DNA from: Phycisphaera sp.
Lineage (GTDB): Bacteria > Planctomycetota > Phycisphaerae > Phycisphaerales > Zrk34
Reading direction: 5' to 3'
Length of the DNA: 64,000 bases
Assembly (NCBI GenBank): GCA_016125285.1
Contig: WGMA01000049.1
Coordinates: 1-64,000 of the forward strand
A program made the translations under genes and the position numbers. The notes under the pieces were generated by a model. It saw nothing but the letters and a program-made list of their open reading frames with translations. It searched no databases and had not been told where the DNA came from. Position 1 is the stretch's first letter, and every line of letters begins with the position of its first letter. Below are positions 44,449 to 52,790 of the stretch, one piece after another.

Positions 44449-45630
44449 TCAGTTGTCGCCGGGCTCAACAATCAGCGTCACGCGGTGCACCGGCGAGCCC
44501 TGATGGGCGAACAGGTGGATGTCGTCGTTGCCGGCGTCACCGCGTTCGAAGAGATCAACGATGACGTCGACCCTTTGAGGTTCGTCGGGCGCGGTCAGCG
44601 CGAGGTTGACGTCGATCGACTCGCCGGGCGCGAGGTCTTTGGCGGGCAGGCGCGTCTTGCCGAGCACCTTGCCGGCGTTGGCGTTCGGCGTGGCGCTGCG
44701 GTAGGCGACGGCGGTGATCGCCCGCCGCGCGTCGCTCGCGGGCAGCACGCGGTGCGAGTCGTTCGTGAATCGGCACGCCATATCGACGGTTTGACCGGCG
44801 TTGGCGGTGATGGTTTCGGGCGTGTCGATCAGCACGTAGTAGTACGCCGTGCGGTAGGTCTGACGCGCCCAGTCGCGGAACTGCTCCCAGCCGGCGGTGG
44901 GGCGACCCTGCTCGCGGCACCACGCCTCGTACTCGGTGAACACGCCTTCGATGTGCGTGTCGTCGTCGCCGAGATGGAAGTAACGGATCGTCAGCTGATG
45001 TCGAGCCTGCTCGTAGCTCTCGCCGCCGATCGCCATCGCGGCCAGGACGCTCGCGACGCCCGTGCGGTCGGCGCCGGCGTAGCAGTGCAGCATGATGGGG
45101 CGCTCGGCCGTCTCGAGCGTGTCGATCAGCCGCAGCAGCATGTGTCGGGGCGGCAGCCGCAGCGCCGAGAAGCGGATGTCGACGAGGTCGACGTGGTGTT
45201 CCTGCGCGGCGCGCCGCTCGCCGGCGTACACCGGGTCGTCGTCGGGCTGCTCCCCGCGCAGGTTCACGACGGTGCGCAGGCCGTGCTCGTCGATCCACGC
45301 GGCCAAATGCTCGCCGTCGGGCTGGGCGGCGCGGTACACCTGCCCCGGCACCACGACGCCGAAGTTCAACAGCACGTGCCGCGCAACCACGTAATAGCCG
45401 AGCGGCGGGAGTATGAGCACCGCGACGACGATCATCGCGATGACGATACGACGGAGCACGCGGCGCGGCCGGGCCGGCGGGGCGGGCGACGCCGCGTCGG
45501 CGCAGGTGTCGGGATCTTGTGCGGCCGAGTGAATAGCCGAAACCTCCGTGAGCGACGGATCGAGCGGGGATCGTATCCCTTCGCGCCGCCGCACGCTAGA
45601 CTGTACACGCCGTGACCGACCGAAAACCAT
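44449..45630 (-). CDS. Membrane-anchored dual-specificity/tyrosine phosphatase-like protein
   Basis: One membrane helix (IVIAMIVVAVLILPPLGYYVV, about 62-82) is followed by a DSP domain. GQVYRAAQPDGEHLAAWIDEHGLRTVVNLRGE leads to the P-loop HCYAGADRTGV near residue 180, which is the HCx5R(S/T) signature with all key residues present. The last 110 residues form a beta domain. It faces the periplasm and may act on phospholipid- or sugar-phosphate-linked substrates. The longest frame starts at ATG 45630 and collides with the divergent ABC gene. A strong GGAGGT at 45542-45547 lies eight bases before an in-frame ATT at 45534, so the true start is uncertain. Confidence 0.8.
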   Translation of the reverse strand: MVFGRSRRVQSSVRRREGIRSPLDPSLTEVSAIHSAAQDPDTCADAASPAPPARPRRVLRRIVIAMIVVAVLILPPLGYYVVARHVLLNFGVVVPGQVYRAAQPDGEHLAAWIDEHGLRTVVNLRGEQPDDDPVYAGERRAAQEHHVDLVDIRFSALRLPPRHMLLRLIDTLETAERPIMLHCYAGADRTGVASVLAAMAIGGESYEQARHQLTIRYFHLGDDDTHIEGVFTEYEAWCREQGRPTAGWEQFRDWARQTYRTAYYYVLIDTPETITANAGQTVDMACRFTNDSHRVLPASDARRAITAVAYRSATPNANAGKVLGKTRLPAKDLAPGESIDVNLALTAPDEPQRVDVIVDLFERGDAGNDDIHLFAHQGSPVHRVTLIVEPGDN

Positions 45631-47494
45631 GTTGATTACCGGAAAATTACTGCAGTTTGGGCGTCTGGCGCTGACCTACCGCAAGGAGGTGATCGGCGCG
45701 ATCGCCGGTGCGTTGCTCGAAACCGCGTGCGCCGCCGGTGGCATCGGCACGCTGCTGTGGCTGTTTCACCAGGTGTTCAGCGAGAACGCGACCGCGCACT
45801 CGCTGCTCGGCGCCAAGCTCGCCAGCCCCGGCTTGCAGTCGTGGATCGGCGATCGCACCGACCTGCTGAACTACGTGCCTGAGGGACGCTTCGGCGGGTT
45901 CGCGTTTCTGATCGCGATGATCGCGGTGATCGCCATGTTCGGCGCGATCGGGCGGTTCTGCCACGCGTATCTCAGCGGGCTGATCCTTATGCGTGTCACG
46001 CGCGACATCCGCGAGTGGATCTTCGATCGATTCATTCAGCTGGACATGAACACGGCGTTGTCGTCGGGGTCCGCCGACCGGCTCAGCCGCGTGCTGCGCG
46101 ACGTCATGTCGGTGCGCGAGGGACTCTCGCGCGTGTTGGACAAGGCCGTGCGTCAGGTGCTCCAGGGGGCGGTGCTGCTGATCTGGGCGATCGCGCTGGA
46201 CTGGCGGCTGGCGTTGATGTTCCTCGTGCCGCTGCCGCTGCTGGCGCTGATGATCCACCGGGTGGGGCGTCGCGTCCGCACGCTGAGCCGGACAACGCTG
46301 CAGATGGCGGTGCCGATGGTCGCGTCGATTCAACGGGTGCTGCGGGCGTTGAAGGTCGTCAAGGTGCATCACGCCGAGACGCAGGAACGCGAGCACTTCC
46401 GCCAGGTCAACGAACAGCTGTACCGGGAGCAGCTGCGCCTGCAGCTCGTCCGGGCGTTCAGCTCGCCGATGGCCGAGTTGATGGCGGTCTGGCTGCTGCT
46501 GGCGCTGATGCTCGGCTCGGCGTGGTACGTGTATGTCCGTGGCGGGGCGCAGCCCGCGGAGATGGTCATGGTCGTTGGCCTGCTCGGCGCCGCGGCGGGG
46601 GCGATGCGCCCGCTGACCGACCTCAACAACGCGCTGCAGGGCGCCGAGGCCGCCGCCGAACGGATCGACGAGATGCTCCAGCTGCCGGTCGAGGATTTCG
46701 CCGGCGACGTGACTCGGCCCGAGCTGCCGCGGCACGCCGAGTCGGTCGTGTTCGAATCGATCCGCTTCACGTACCCGAACCGCGACGAGCCGGTGCTCGA
46801 GGACGTCAGCCTCTCGGTGCCGTACGGCTCGCTGTGCGCGATCGTCGGCACGAACGGGGCCGGCAAGACGACGCTCATCGGCCTGCTGCCTCGGCTGTTC
46901 ACGCCCGACGCCGGGCGGGTGCTGATCGACGGCCACGACCTGCGCGACTACAGCCTCGCGTCCATCCGCCGGCAGATGGCCGTGATCACGCAGGAGACGG
47001 TGCTGTTCGAGGGAACCATCGCGTCGAACATCGTGTACGGGCTGGCGGATGTGCCGCTGGAGCGGATCATCGACGCCGCGCAGCGCGCCCACGCGCACGA
47101 GTTCATCACCGCGCTGCCCGACGGGTACGACACGCAGGTCGGCGAAGACGGCGCGCGACTCAGCGGCGGCCAGCGGCAGCGGATCGCCATCGCGCGCGCC
47201 GTGCTCCGCGAGCCGTCGATCCTCATTCTCGACGAGGCGACGAGCGAGATCGACGCCGAGTCGGAATCGCGCATCATCGACGCTCTGGAGCAGATCACGC
47301 AGCGGTGCACGACGTTCGTGATCGCGCACCGGCTGTCGACGATCGTGCACGCGGACATGATCGTCGTGATGGACGCCGGGCGGATCGTGGGGCTCGGCGA
47401 CCACGAATCGCTGCTCGACACGTGCGAGGCGTACCGCAACCTCAGCCACGCCCAGACCCCGCGCCGGGCGCGTCGCGAGGTGGCGCATGACTGA
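45629..47494 (+). CDS. MsbA-like ABC exporter (fused permease-ATPase)
   Basis: The N-terminal half has six membrane helices of the type-IV exporter fold. The ATPase domain carries Walker A VGTNGAGKTT, the Q-loop in VITQETVLFEGTI, signature RLSGGQRQRIAIARA, Walker B ILILDEATSEID and the switch His in IAHRLST. At 621 residues it has the length of a homodimeric lipid or small-molecule exporter such as MsbA. In this cluster it is the obvious candidate for product or precursor export. The first ATG (45629) is used, and a TAGACT box lies 27-32 bases upstream. Confidence 0.92.
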   Translation: MLITGKLLQFGRLALTYRKEVIGAIAGALLETACAAGGIGTLLWLFHQVFSENATAHSLLGAKLASPGLQSWIGDRTDLLNYVPEGRFGGFAFLIAMIAVIAMFGAIGRFCHAYLSGLILMRVTRDIREWIFDRFIQLDMNTALSSGSADRLSRVLRDVMSVREGLSRVLDKAVRQVLQGAVLLIWAIALDWRLALMFLVPLPLLALMIHRVGRRVRTLSRTTLQMAVPMVASIQRVLRALKVVKVHHAETQEREHFRQVNEQLYREQLRLQLVRAFSSPMAELMAVWLLLALMLGSAWYVYVRGGAQPAEMVMVVGLLGAAAGAMRPLTDLNNALQGAEAAAERIDEMLQLPVEDFAGDVTRPELPRHAESVVFESIRFTYPNRDEPVLEDVSLSVPYGSLCAIVGTNGAGKTTLIGLLPRLFTPDAGRVLIDGHDLRDYSLASIRRQMAVITQETVLFEGTIASNIVYGLADVPLERIIDAAQRAHAHEFITALPDGYDTQVGEDGARLSGGQRQRIAIARAVLREPSILILDEATSEIDAESESRIIDALEQITQRCTTFVIAHRLSTIVHADMIVVMDAGRIVGLGDHESLLDTCEAYRNLSHAQTPRRARREVAHD

Positions 47495-48182
47495 GCCGGC
47501 CGCGCTCGACCCCGACGCCCGTCGTGTCAGCGCCCGTCTCGTCGCCGCCGAGATCGCCGTGTTCACGACGCTGCTGCTGCTGGCGTTCTGGGAGGTCTGG
47601 CGGCTGTTCCCGACGGACGCGGACCTGCGCTGGCTGCGCGGCGTGTTCATCGGCGGCGCGGTGATCGTTGTCGGCGTCGCGCTGCTCAATCCGCGTCAGC
47701 GCCTCGACGAGGTCGGCCTCGCGCCGCGCCGCTTCACCGACGGCTGGGCCTCCGTGATCGTCTTCACCGCAGCGTGTCTCATCGGCCTGCTCGTCGTCAC
47801 CGCGATCGAGGACAGCTGGCTGTTCGCGTCGAAACGCACGTGGTGGGCGGTGAAGTACATCCCCGGCGTTGTGGCGCAGCAGTTCGCGATGCAGGCGTTC
47901 ATCAACAACCGGCTCTTCTTCGCGACGGGGCGCGCCGGCGTGTCGATCGTCGTCGGCACACTGGTGATGGTCGCGCTGCACGCGCCGAACATCGCGCTGT
48001 GCGCCGGCGTCGCGGTGTCCACGCCGTTCTGGATCTGGCACTTCCGGCGGTTTCACAACCTGCCTGCGCTGGTCGTCAGCCACCTCGTGCTAGGTATCGG
48101 CGCGATGTTTCTGCTCGGCAAGCCGCTGCTGGTCAACCTGCGCGTCGGGATCAGCGCGCTCGACCTGATGTTGAAGCATTGA
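47487..48182 (+). CDS. CPBP-like polytopic membrane protein
   Basis: The 231 residues form about six hydrophobic helices. Their layout resembles CPBP (CAAX protease/Abi) proteins: LLNPRQRLDEVGLAPRRFTDG between early helices, a helix with AQQFAMQAFINNRLF, VALHAPN, and VVSHLVLGIGAMFL. The Glu-Glu pair of the catalytic motif is absent from the expected helix (Gln and Asn instead), while two His residues remain. It may therefore be a non-proteolytic relative. It overlaps the ABC exporter gene by 8 bp and is cotranscribed with it. Confidence 0.65.
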   Translation: MTEPAALDPDARRVSARLVAAEIAVFTTLLLLAFWEVWRLFPTDADLRWLRGVFIGGAVIVVGVALLNPRQRLDEVGLAPRRFTDGWASVIVFTAACLIGLLVVTAIEDSWLFASKRTWWAVKYIPGVVAQQFAMQAFINNRLFFATGRAGVSIVVGTLVMVALHAPNIALCAGVAVSTPFWIWHFRRFHNLPALVVSHLVLGIGAMFLLGKPLLVNLRVGISALDLMLKH

Positions 48183-48198
48183 CGCGACCGCCCGCGGG

Positions 48199-49452
48199 CT
48201 AGCGCCCCGTCGGGCGACGCGCGTAGTAGCACCCCAGCCGCAACAGGAACCGCAGCGTGCGGTAGAACGACACGTACAGCCGGCCCACGTGCGTCACGTT
48301 GCGATCCGTCAGCCAGACCAGGTCACGCCACGGCGAGATCGGGTAAACCTTGCCCAGCCAGACCGCGTTGTCGACCGTGCCCGGCGCGCGGTGGATCATC
48401 GCGATCTCTTCGTCGACCGACATCTCCACCCGCCGCGCCGCGTACGGCGCCAGCGCATCGCGCAACGCGGGCAGGTCGTCGGCGCACTCGAACACGTCAA
48501 GCACGATCCACAGGACGTTGACGCACACGCCGAGCGTCCGGTCCGCGGCGCGCCGCTCGAAGAACGCCGGCCAGTCGATCGCCGCGTGCCCGCTGCGCAG
48601 CATCTGGTAGACGTCGAGCAGGTGCTTGAGGCGACAGGCGCAGCGACCGATGTCGTGCGCGATCGACAGCAGCAGCAACAGCAGCTCGTACTCGTCGCTC
48701 AGCACGCTGTACGTCTCGCCGTCGACTTCGACGGTCTGTGGCGCTGCCCACACGTCGTTCTCGTTGATGCGATACGCCGGGGCGTTGCGCAGCCGCCAGT
48801 GCAGGTCGACGTTCACGCCGTCGCGGATGAACGCCATCGCGTGCTCGGTCCGCAGCGGCCTGGCGCGCATCACCGGCCCGTCATCCGTCATGTCGACACG
48901 CCGCGGCTTGGTGCGGAAGCCGAGCGACCAAAGCACGCCCAACGCCGCGTTGACCCGGTCACGCCGCACCAGCACGTCGACGTCGACGAGGCGGCGCAGC
49001 TCGGCGTCGCCGAAGTAGCGCACGGCGAACGGCCGCCCCTTGAGCACGCGTGTCTCGACGTCCGCGGCGGCCATTGCCCGCGTGACCTCCGCCAGCACGC
49101 CCGGCAGACGCGCCGCCACGTGAGCGAGCCGCGCCTGCTCGGTCGCCATCCCCGCCAGCCAGGTTGCGGGCAGCAGGTCGCTCTGTCGAGCCGTGTCGAG
49201 GCGGCGCAGCAGGTAGTGGCAGACGTGCTGCTGACGCGCGTACCGCACGAACGGCGGATCGGCGTGATTGTCGTCTGCGCGATGGTGCAGGTGCCTCGCC
49301 CGCAGCGCGGCCCAGTCGTCGCGCACGACGTCACGCACGATGTCGAGGTGTTCGCCGGGCGGCTCGGGCGTCTCGCTCGGCGGCGAGGGCAGCTTGTACG
49401 AGTGCGGGGCCGGGGGTTGTGGTGCGGTGGTGGCGATGGCGGAACACTCCAC
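48199..49452 (-). CDS. Nucleotidyltransferase family protein (NTP_transf_5 type)
   Basis: The family signature is ETRVLKGRPFAVRYFGDAELRRLVDVDVLVRRD. The LKG start and the DxDxLV metal site are both present. They are followed by VNVDLHWRL and LLLLLLSIAHDIGRCACRLKHLLDVYQML. Members adenylylate or otherwise transfer nucleotides to small molecules or peptides and turn up in peptide and polysaccharide gene clusters. The N-terminal 50 residues are low-complexity (TTAPQPPAPHSYKLPSPPSETPEPP). The start is GTG 49452; no ATG lies nearby. The gene is divergent from the kinase fusion. Confidence 0.82.
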   Translation of the reverse strand: MECSAIATTAPQPPAPHSYKLPSPPSETPEPPGEHLDIVRDVVRDDWAALRARHLHHRADDNHADPPFVRYARQQHVCHYLLRRLDTARQSDLLPATWLAGMATEQARLAHVAARLPGVLAEVTRAMAAADVETRVLKGRPFAVRYFGDAELRRLVDVDVLVRRDRVNAALGVLWSLGFRTKPRRVDMTDDGPVMRARPLRTEHAMAFIRDGVNVDLHWRLRNAPAYRINENDVWAAPQTVEVDGETYSVLSDEYELLLLLLSIAHDIGRCACRLKHLLDVYQMLRSGHAAIDWPAFFERRAADRTLGVCVNVLWIVLDVFECADDLPALRDALAPYAARRVEMSVDEEIAMIHRAPGTVDNAVWLGKVYPISPWRDLVWLTDRNVTHVGRLYVSFYRTLRFLLRLGCYYARRPTGR

Positions 49453-49500
49453 GTCGGGCGTCTGGCGACGCGTCGATCGAACGCGACCGACACGGCGTCG

Positions 49501-49529
49501 TTGCCGCTCGGTCGGCGCTCAAATACAGT
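49501..49529 (+). promoter_or_regulatory. Sigma-70-like promoter for the APH-HprK gene
   Basis: TTGCCG (49501-49506), 17 bases, then TACAGT (49524-49529). It is in the divergent gap between the nucleotidyltransferase and kinase genes, 116 bp before the chosen ATG. Confidence 0.4.
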
Positions 49530-49644
49530 ATCTGCCCGCCGCCGAAAGGGCACGCGCGGACGGCGAATGCACGACACGCGGCGCGGTTTCACGACGGACA
49601 CCGTGCTCGCTGATGCTTCATTTCAAGGTCCGTCGAGGGCCGCG

Positions 49645-51645
49645 ATGCACGACGATCAGTTGTTAGACCGGCTCGGCTCGGACCTCGCGGCGTTGGTCCG
49701 CGACGTCGACGCGTCGCTCGTCGGGGCCGATCAGATCACGTCGATGCCCGCCAACACCGGCACGCGCGGCTCGTGGCGGCTGCGATTCGCCGACGGACGC
49801 ACGCTCAAGGGGCGTTGCTTCGAGTCGGCGGCGCGTGCGGCCCAGGTCGCGACGCTCCGCGAGGCGTTGACGACGTCGCCGTTCGTGGACGTGGTGGATC
49901 ATCGCGGCGCGGCGATGCTCGAGGAGTGGGTGGACGGCGAGGTGCTCGATGCGGCGGCGACGACGCTCGATCAGGCGCGTGCGTCCGGCCGCATGCTCGG
50001 GCAGCTGCACGCGTGCACGCCGCCGATCGGCGTGCTGCGCGACGGCGAGATCGACCGCGGGGCGACGTGGATGCGGCGCATCCGCGAGCACCTCGGCGTG
50101 CTGCTCGACGCGAAGGCGGTGACGCCGGACCTCGCCGCGGCGATCGACGCCTGCGCCGCGGCGCACACGCCGACGGAGGTGCGCACCGGCATCGTGCATC
50201 GCGACCTTTGCCCCGACAACATCGTGGTCGACGCCGGCGGCGCGCTGCGCTGGGTCGACGCCGGCACGCTCACGGTCGGGGCGATCGACGAGGACCTGTG
50301 CCGCGTGTGGTATCGCTGGCCGATGCTCGCGGCGCACCGCGAGGCGTTCATCGAGGGCTACGCGGAGGCGGGGCCCGGCGACGCGACGATGCTGCGTCGT
50401 CCGTCGGAGTTCTGGCTGATCGTCGTGCTGTGCGGCTCGGCGCGGTACCGCCTGGCGGGCGGGCAGGACGTGGCCACGATCGTGACGACGCTGGAGCGGA
50501 TCATCGATCGGGCGGGCCGCGGCCTGGGCCTGACGTTCCGCGGGCTCCACATCGACGTGCGCGGCAACGCGCGCGACGCGACGCGCTGGCTGGACGAGTT
50601 CGTCACGCCGCATCTGCACGACGACGCGGCGACCACCGCGCGGTGCGAGCTGACGGTCACGGTCGACACCGACCGTTACGCGGCGATCCGCGCTTCGCCG
50701 GGCGCGGCGGGGCACACGCCGCGGGAGGTCGACTGCTTCACGCTCGACGGATCGTTCGTCCGGCTCCCGTTGTGGGCGCACGACGCCGACGGGCTCGTGG
50801 TACACGATCGCGAGGCCGGCGTGTTCGTTGCGATCGGTGACGCCGACGAGTCCGGCGGTCGCCGCGTCGACGTGCTCGCCGAGCGCGACACGCGACGGAT
50901 GCGGCTGACGCTGATGCGCGTGGTGCGCGAGCTGGCGACGATGCAGGCCGTGGCGCGCGGCGACCTCCACGTGCACGGCGCGACGGTCGTCGTGGACGGA
51001 CGGGCCTTTGTGATCGCCGGCGGCAAGCGAGCCGGCAAGACATCCATGCTGCTCAACGCGCTGTCGCAGCCGGGCGTGGCCTACCTGTCGAACGACCGTG
51101 TGCTCCTCGAGCGTACGTCGACCGGCGTGCTCGTGCGCGGCATGCCGACGATCGTGAAGGTGCGCCCCGGGAGCTTCGATCACCTGCCGAAGCTCCCGCC
51201 GATGGGGTGGCAGCGGCCGTGCGTGTCGATCCGCGAGTGCGAACGCGGCGGGCCGCTCGCCGACGACGCGTCGCACCGTGCGGGATCGATGAGCCCCGCG
51301 CAGCTCGTCGCCTGGCTGGGTGTCGCGGCGGTTGACGCGGCGCCGCTCGCGGCGGTGGTGCTGCCGCGTGTGGACGACGCGATCGACGGATTTGATGTCC
51401 GAGTGGTCGACGCGGCCGAGGCTGCGACACGGCTGGAGGCGTGTGTGCTCGGTGCGGACACGCCGGCCGGGCCGCCCGAGGCGTTCGGTAGCGGTTCGCG
51501 TGTCGGGGAGCCTGCCGTGGACGTCGCCGCGGCGTGTGCGGCGATTGCGGCGGATTTCGCGTGCCTCGACTGCCGGATCGGTCCGCGGGCGTTTGAAACA
51601 CCCAACGTCTGGCGCGCCATCGTCACGTCGCCGAAACTCCGCTAG
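49645..51645 (+). CDS. APH/choline-kinase-like domain fused to HprK-like P-loop kinase domain
   Basis: Residues about 40-310 form an aminoglycoside-phosphotransferase-type kinase: GIVHRDLCPDNIVVD (catalytic Asp near 189) and WVDAGTLTVGAIDEDLCRVWY (metal-binding Asp). Residues about 330-660 resemble HPr-kinase-like proteins of natural-product clusters: GDLHVHGATVVVDGRAFVIAGGKRAGKTS with Walker A near 459-467, then LSNDRVLLERT. Both nucleotide sites look complete. The ATG at 49645 has GAGGG upstream; a frame runs back to 48289 but is antisense to the nucleotidyltransferase gene. The combination suggests phosphorylation of a sugar, amino alcohol or peptide, coupled to nucleotidyl transfer by the divergent gene. 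Confidence 0.82.
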   Translation: MHDDQLLDRLGSDLAALVRDVDASLVGADQITSMPANTGTRGSWRLRFADGRTLKGRCFESAARAAQVATLREALTTSPFVDVVDHRGAAMLEEWVDGEVLDAAATTLDQARASGRMLGQLHACTPPIGVLRDGEIDRGATWMRRIREHLGVLLDAKAVTPDLAAAIDACAAAHTPTEVRTGIVHRDLCPDNIVVDAGGALRWVDAGTLTVGAIDEDLCRVWYRWPMLAAHREAFIEGYAEAGPGDATMLRRPSEFWLIVVLCGSARYRLAGGQDVATIVTTLERIIDRAGRGLGLTFRGLHIDVRGNARDATRWLDEFVTPHLHDDAATTARCELTVTVDTDRYAAIRASPGAAGHTPREVDCFTLDGSFVRLPLWAHDADGLVVHDREAGVFVAIGDADESGGRRVDVLAERDTRRMRLTLMRVVRELATMQAVARGDLHVHGATVVVDGRAFVIAGGKRAGKTSMLLNALSQPGVAYLSNDRVLLERTSTGVLVRGMPTIVKVRPGSFDHLPKLPPMGWQRPCVSIRECERGGPLADDASHRAGSMSPAQLVAWLGVAAVDAAPLAAVVLPRVDDAIDGFDVRVVDAAEAATRLEACVLGADTPAGPPEAFGSGSRVGEPAVDVAAACAAIAADFACLDCRIGPRAFETPNVWRAIVTSPKLR

Positions 51646-51750
51646 GATATGCCCGTCGGACGACGGGCGCGTTCGCCTTCGCATGAGACTCATGCCGGTC
51701 GGTGACGGCCCGACGCGCCGACGGGTAGCCAGCAGTCGGGTTCCAAAGAT

Positions 51751-52725
51751 TTGCTAGACAGACCGCGGAAGATCGGCAACAACGGTACGGACGGGGCCGC
51801 CCGGCTCTGGGCGATCACCTGCTATTTCAATCCCGCCGGCTACCGCCGCCGTCTGGAAAACTACCGCACGTTCCGTCGGCGTCTCGCGTTGCCGCTCATC
51901 ACGGTCGAGCTGTCGCACAGCGGCAAGTTCGATCTGACGCCGGGCGACGACGCGGACGAACTGATCCAACTGCACGCGCCCGATGTGCTGTGGCAGAAGG
52001 AGCGGCTGCTGAACATCGCGTTGAGCCGTCTGCCCGAGGGCTGCGACCAGGTCGCGTGGCTCGACTGCGACGTGGTGTTCGCGTCGGACGCGTGGGTCGC
52101 CGAGGCGAGCGCTGCCTTGGAGAAGCACGCGGTGATCGAGCCGTTCAGCGAGGTCTACGAGCTGCCGGCCGACGCGGACGTGGACGACGTGTCGCCCGAC
52201 GACGCGGTGCTGCGCGGCAAGTCGCTGGCGTACGTGCTGGAGCGCGGCGACGCGCCGAAGGACCTGCTGCGCGGCAGCATCCGGATCAAGCACGGGTGCA
52301 ACTGCGGCACGGCGTGGGCGGCGCGCCGCGACGTGCTCGAGCGATTCGGGTTCTACGACGCGTGCATCATCGGCAGCGGCAACCGGGCGATGGCCAGCGC
52401 GATCATCGGTCGACCGGACGACGCCGTGCACGCGCTTCGCATGAACCCGCAGCAGGCCCAGCACTTCCACGCCTGGGCCGATCCGTATCGCGAGGCGCTC
52501 AACGGTACGCTCGGCTACATCGACCAGACGATCTACCACCTCTGGCACGGCGACCTGGCCGACCGCCGCTACGCCGAGCGGCACGAGCAGCTGGCGCGGT
52601 TCGATTTCGATCCGTATCGCGACATCACGCTGGGCGACGACGGCTGCTGGCGATGGAATTCCGACAAGCCCGACATGCACGCGTACGTCCGTCACTACTT
52701 CGAGCAGCGACGCGAAGACGGCTGA
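51751..52725 (+). CDS. Glycosyltransferase-like protein with DCD motif, copy A
   Basis: A GT-A-like fold is suggested by WAITCYFNPAGYRRRLENYRTF at the N-terminus and VAWLDCDVVFASDAW (DxD metal site near residue 108), with a C-terminal WHGD-RRY-RHEQLARFDFDP block. It shares most of its length with the opposite-strand gene at 52761-53681. The start is unclear: no ATG or GTG precedes the conserved region, so TTG 51751 is used. The matching position in copy B is ATG, here CTC. The donor and acceptor cannot be inferred. Confidence 0.65.
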   Translation: MLDRPRKIGNNGTDGAARLWAITCYFNPAGYRRRLENYRTFRRRLALPLITVELSHSGKFDLTPGDDADELIQLHAPDVLWQKERLLNIALSRLPEGCDQVAWLDCDVVFASDAWVAEASAALEKHAVIEPFSEVYELPADADVDDVSPDDAVLRGKSLAYVLERGDAPKDLLRGSIRIKHGCNCGTAWAARRDVLERFGFYDACIIGSGNRAMASAIIGRPDDAVHALRMNPQQAQHFHAWADPYREALNGTLGYIDQTIYHLWHGDLADRRYAERHEQLARFDFDPYRDITLGDDGCWRWNSDKPDMHAYVRHYFEQRREDG

Positions 52726-52790
52726 CGCGGCGCGGTTGTCACGCGGCATCAACGAACCTGTCACCCGTCTTCGCGTCGCTGCTCGAAGTA
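52696..52790. repeat. 26-bp inverted repeat joining two convergent paralogues
   Basis: TACTTCGAGCAGCGACGCGA (start of arm 52696-52721) recurs as its exact reverse complement at 52765-52790 across a 43-base spacer. Each arm encodes the same C-terminal residues YFEQRRED of the two convergent genes. The structure could also act as a bidirectional terminator. Confidence 0.8.

Noticed and set aside
48289-49644. 450-codon N-terminal extension of the kinase fusion
   Set aside because: It is antisense to the nucleotidyltransferase gene, whose frame has a recognisable family signature. The extension is low-complexity Arg/Val/His.
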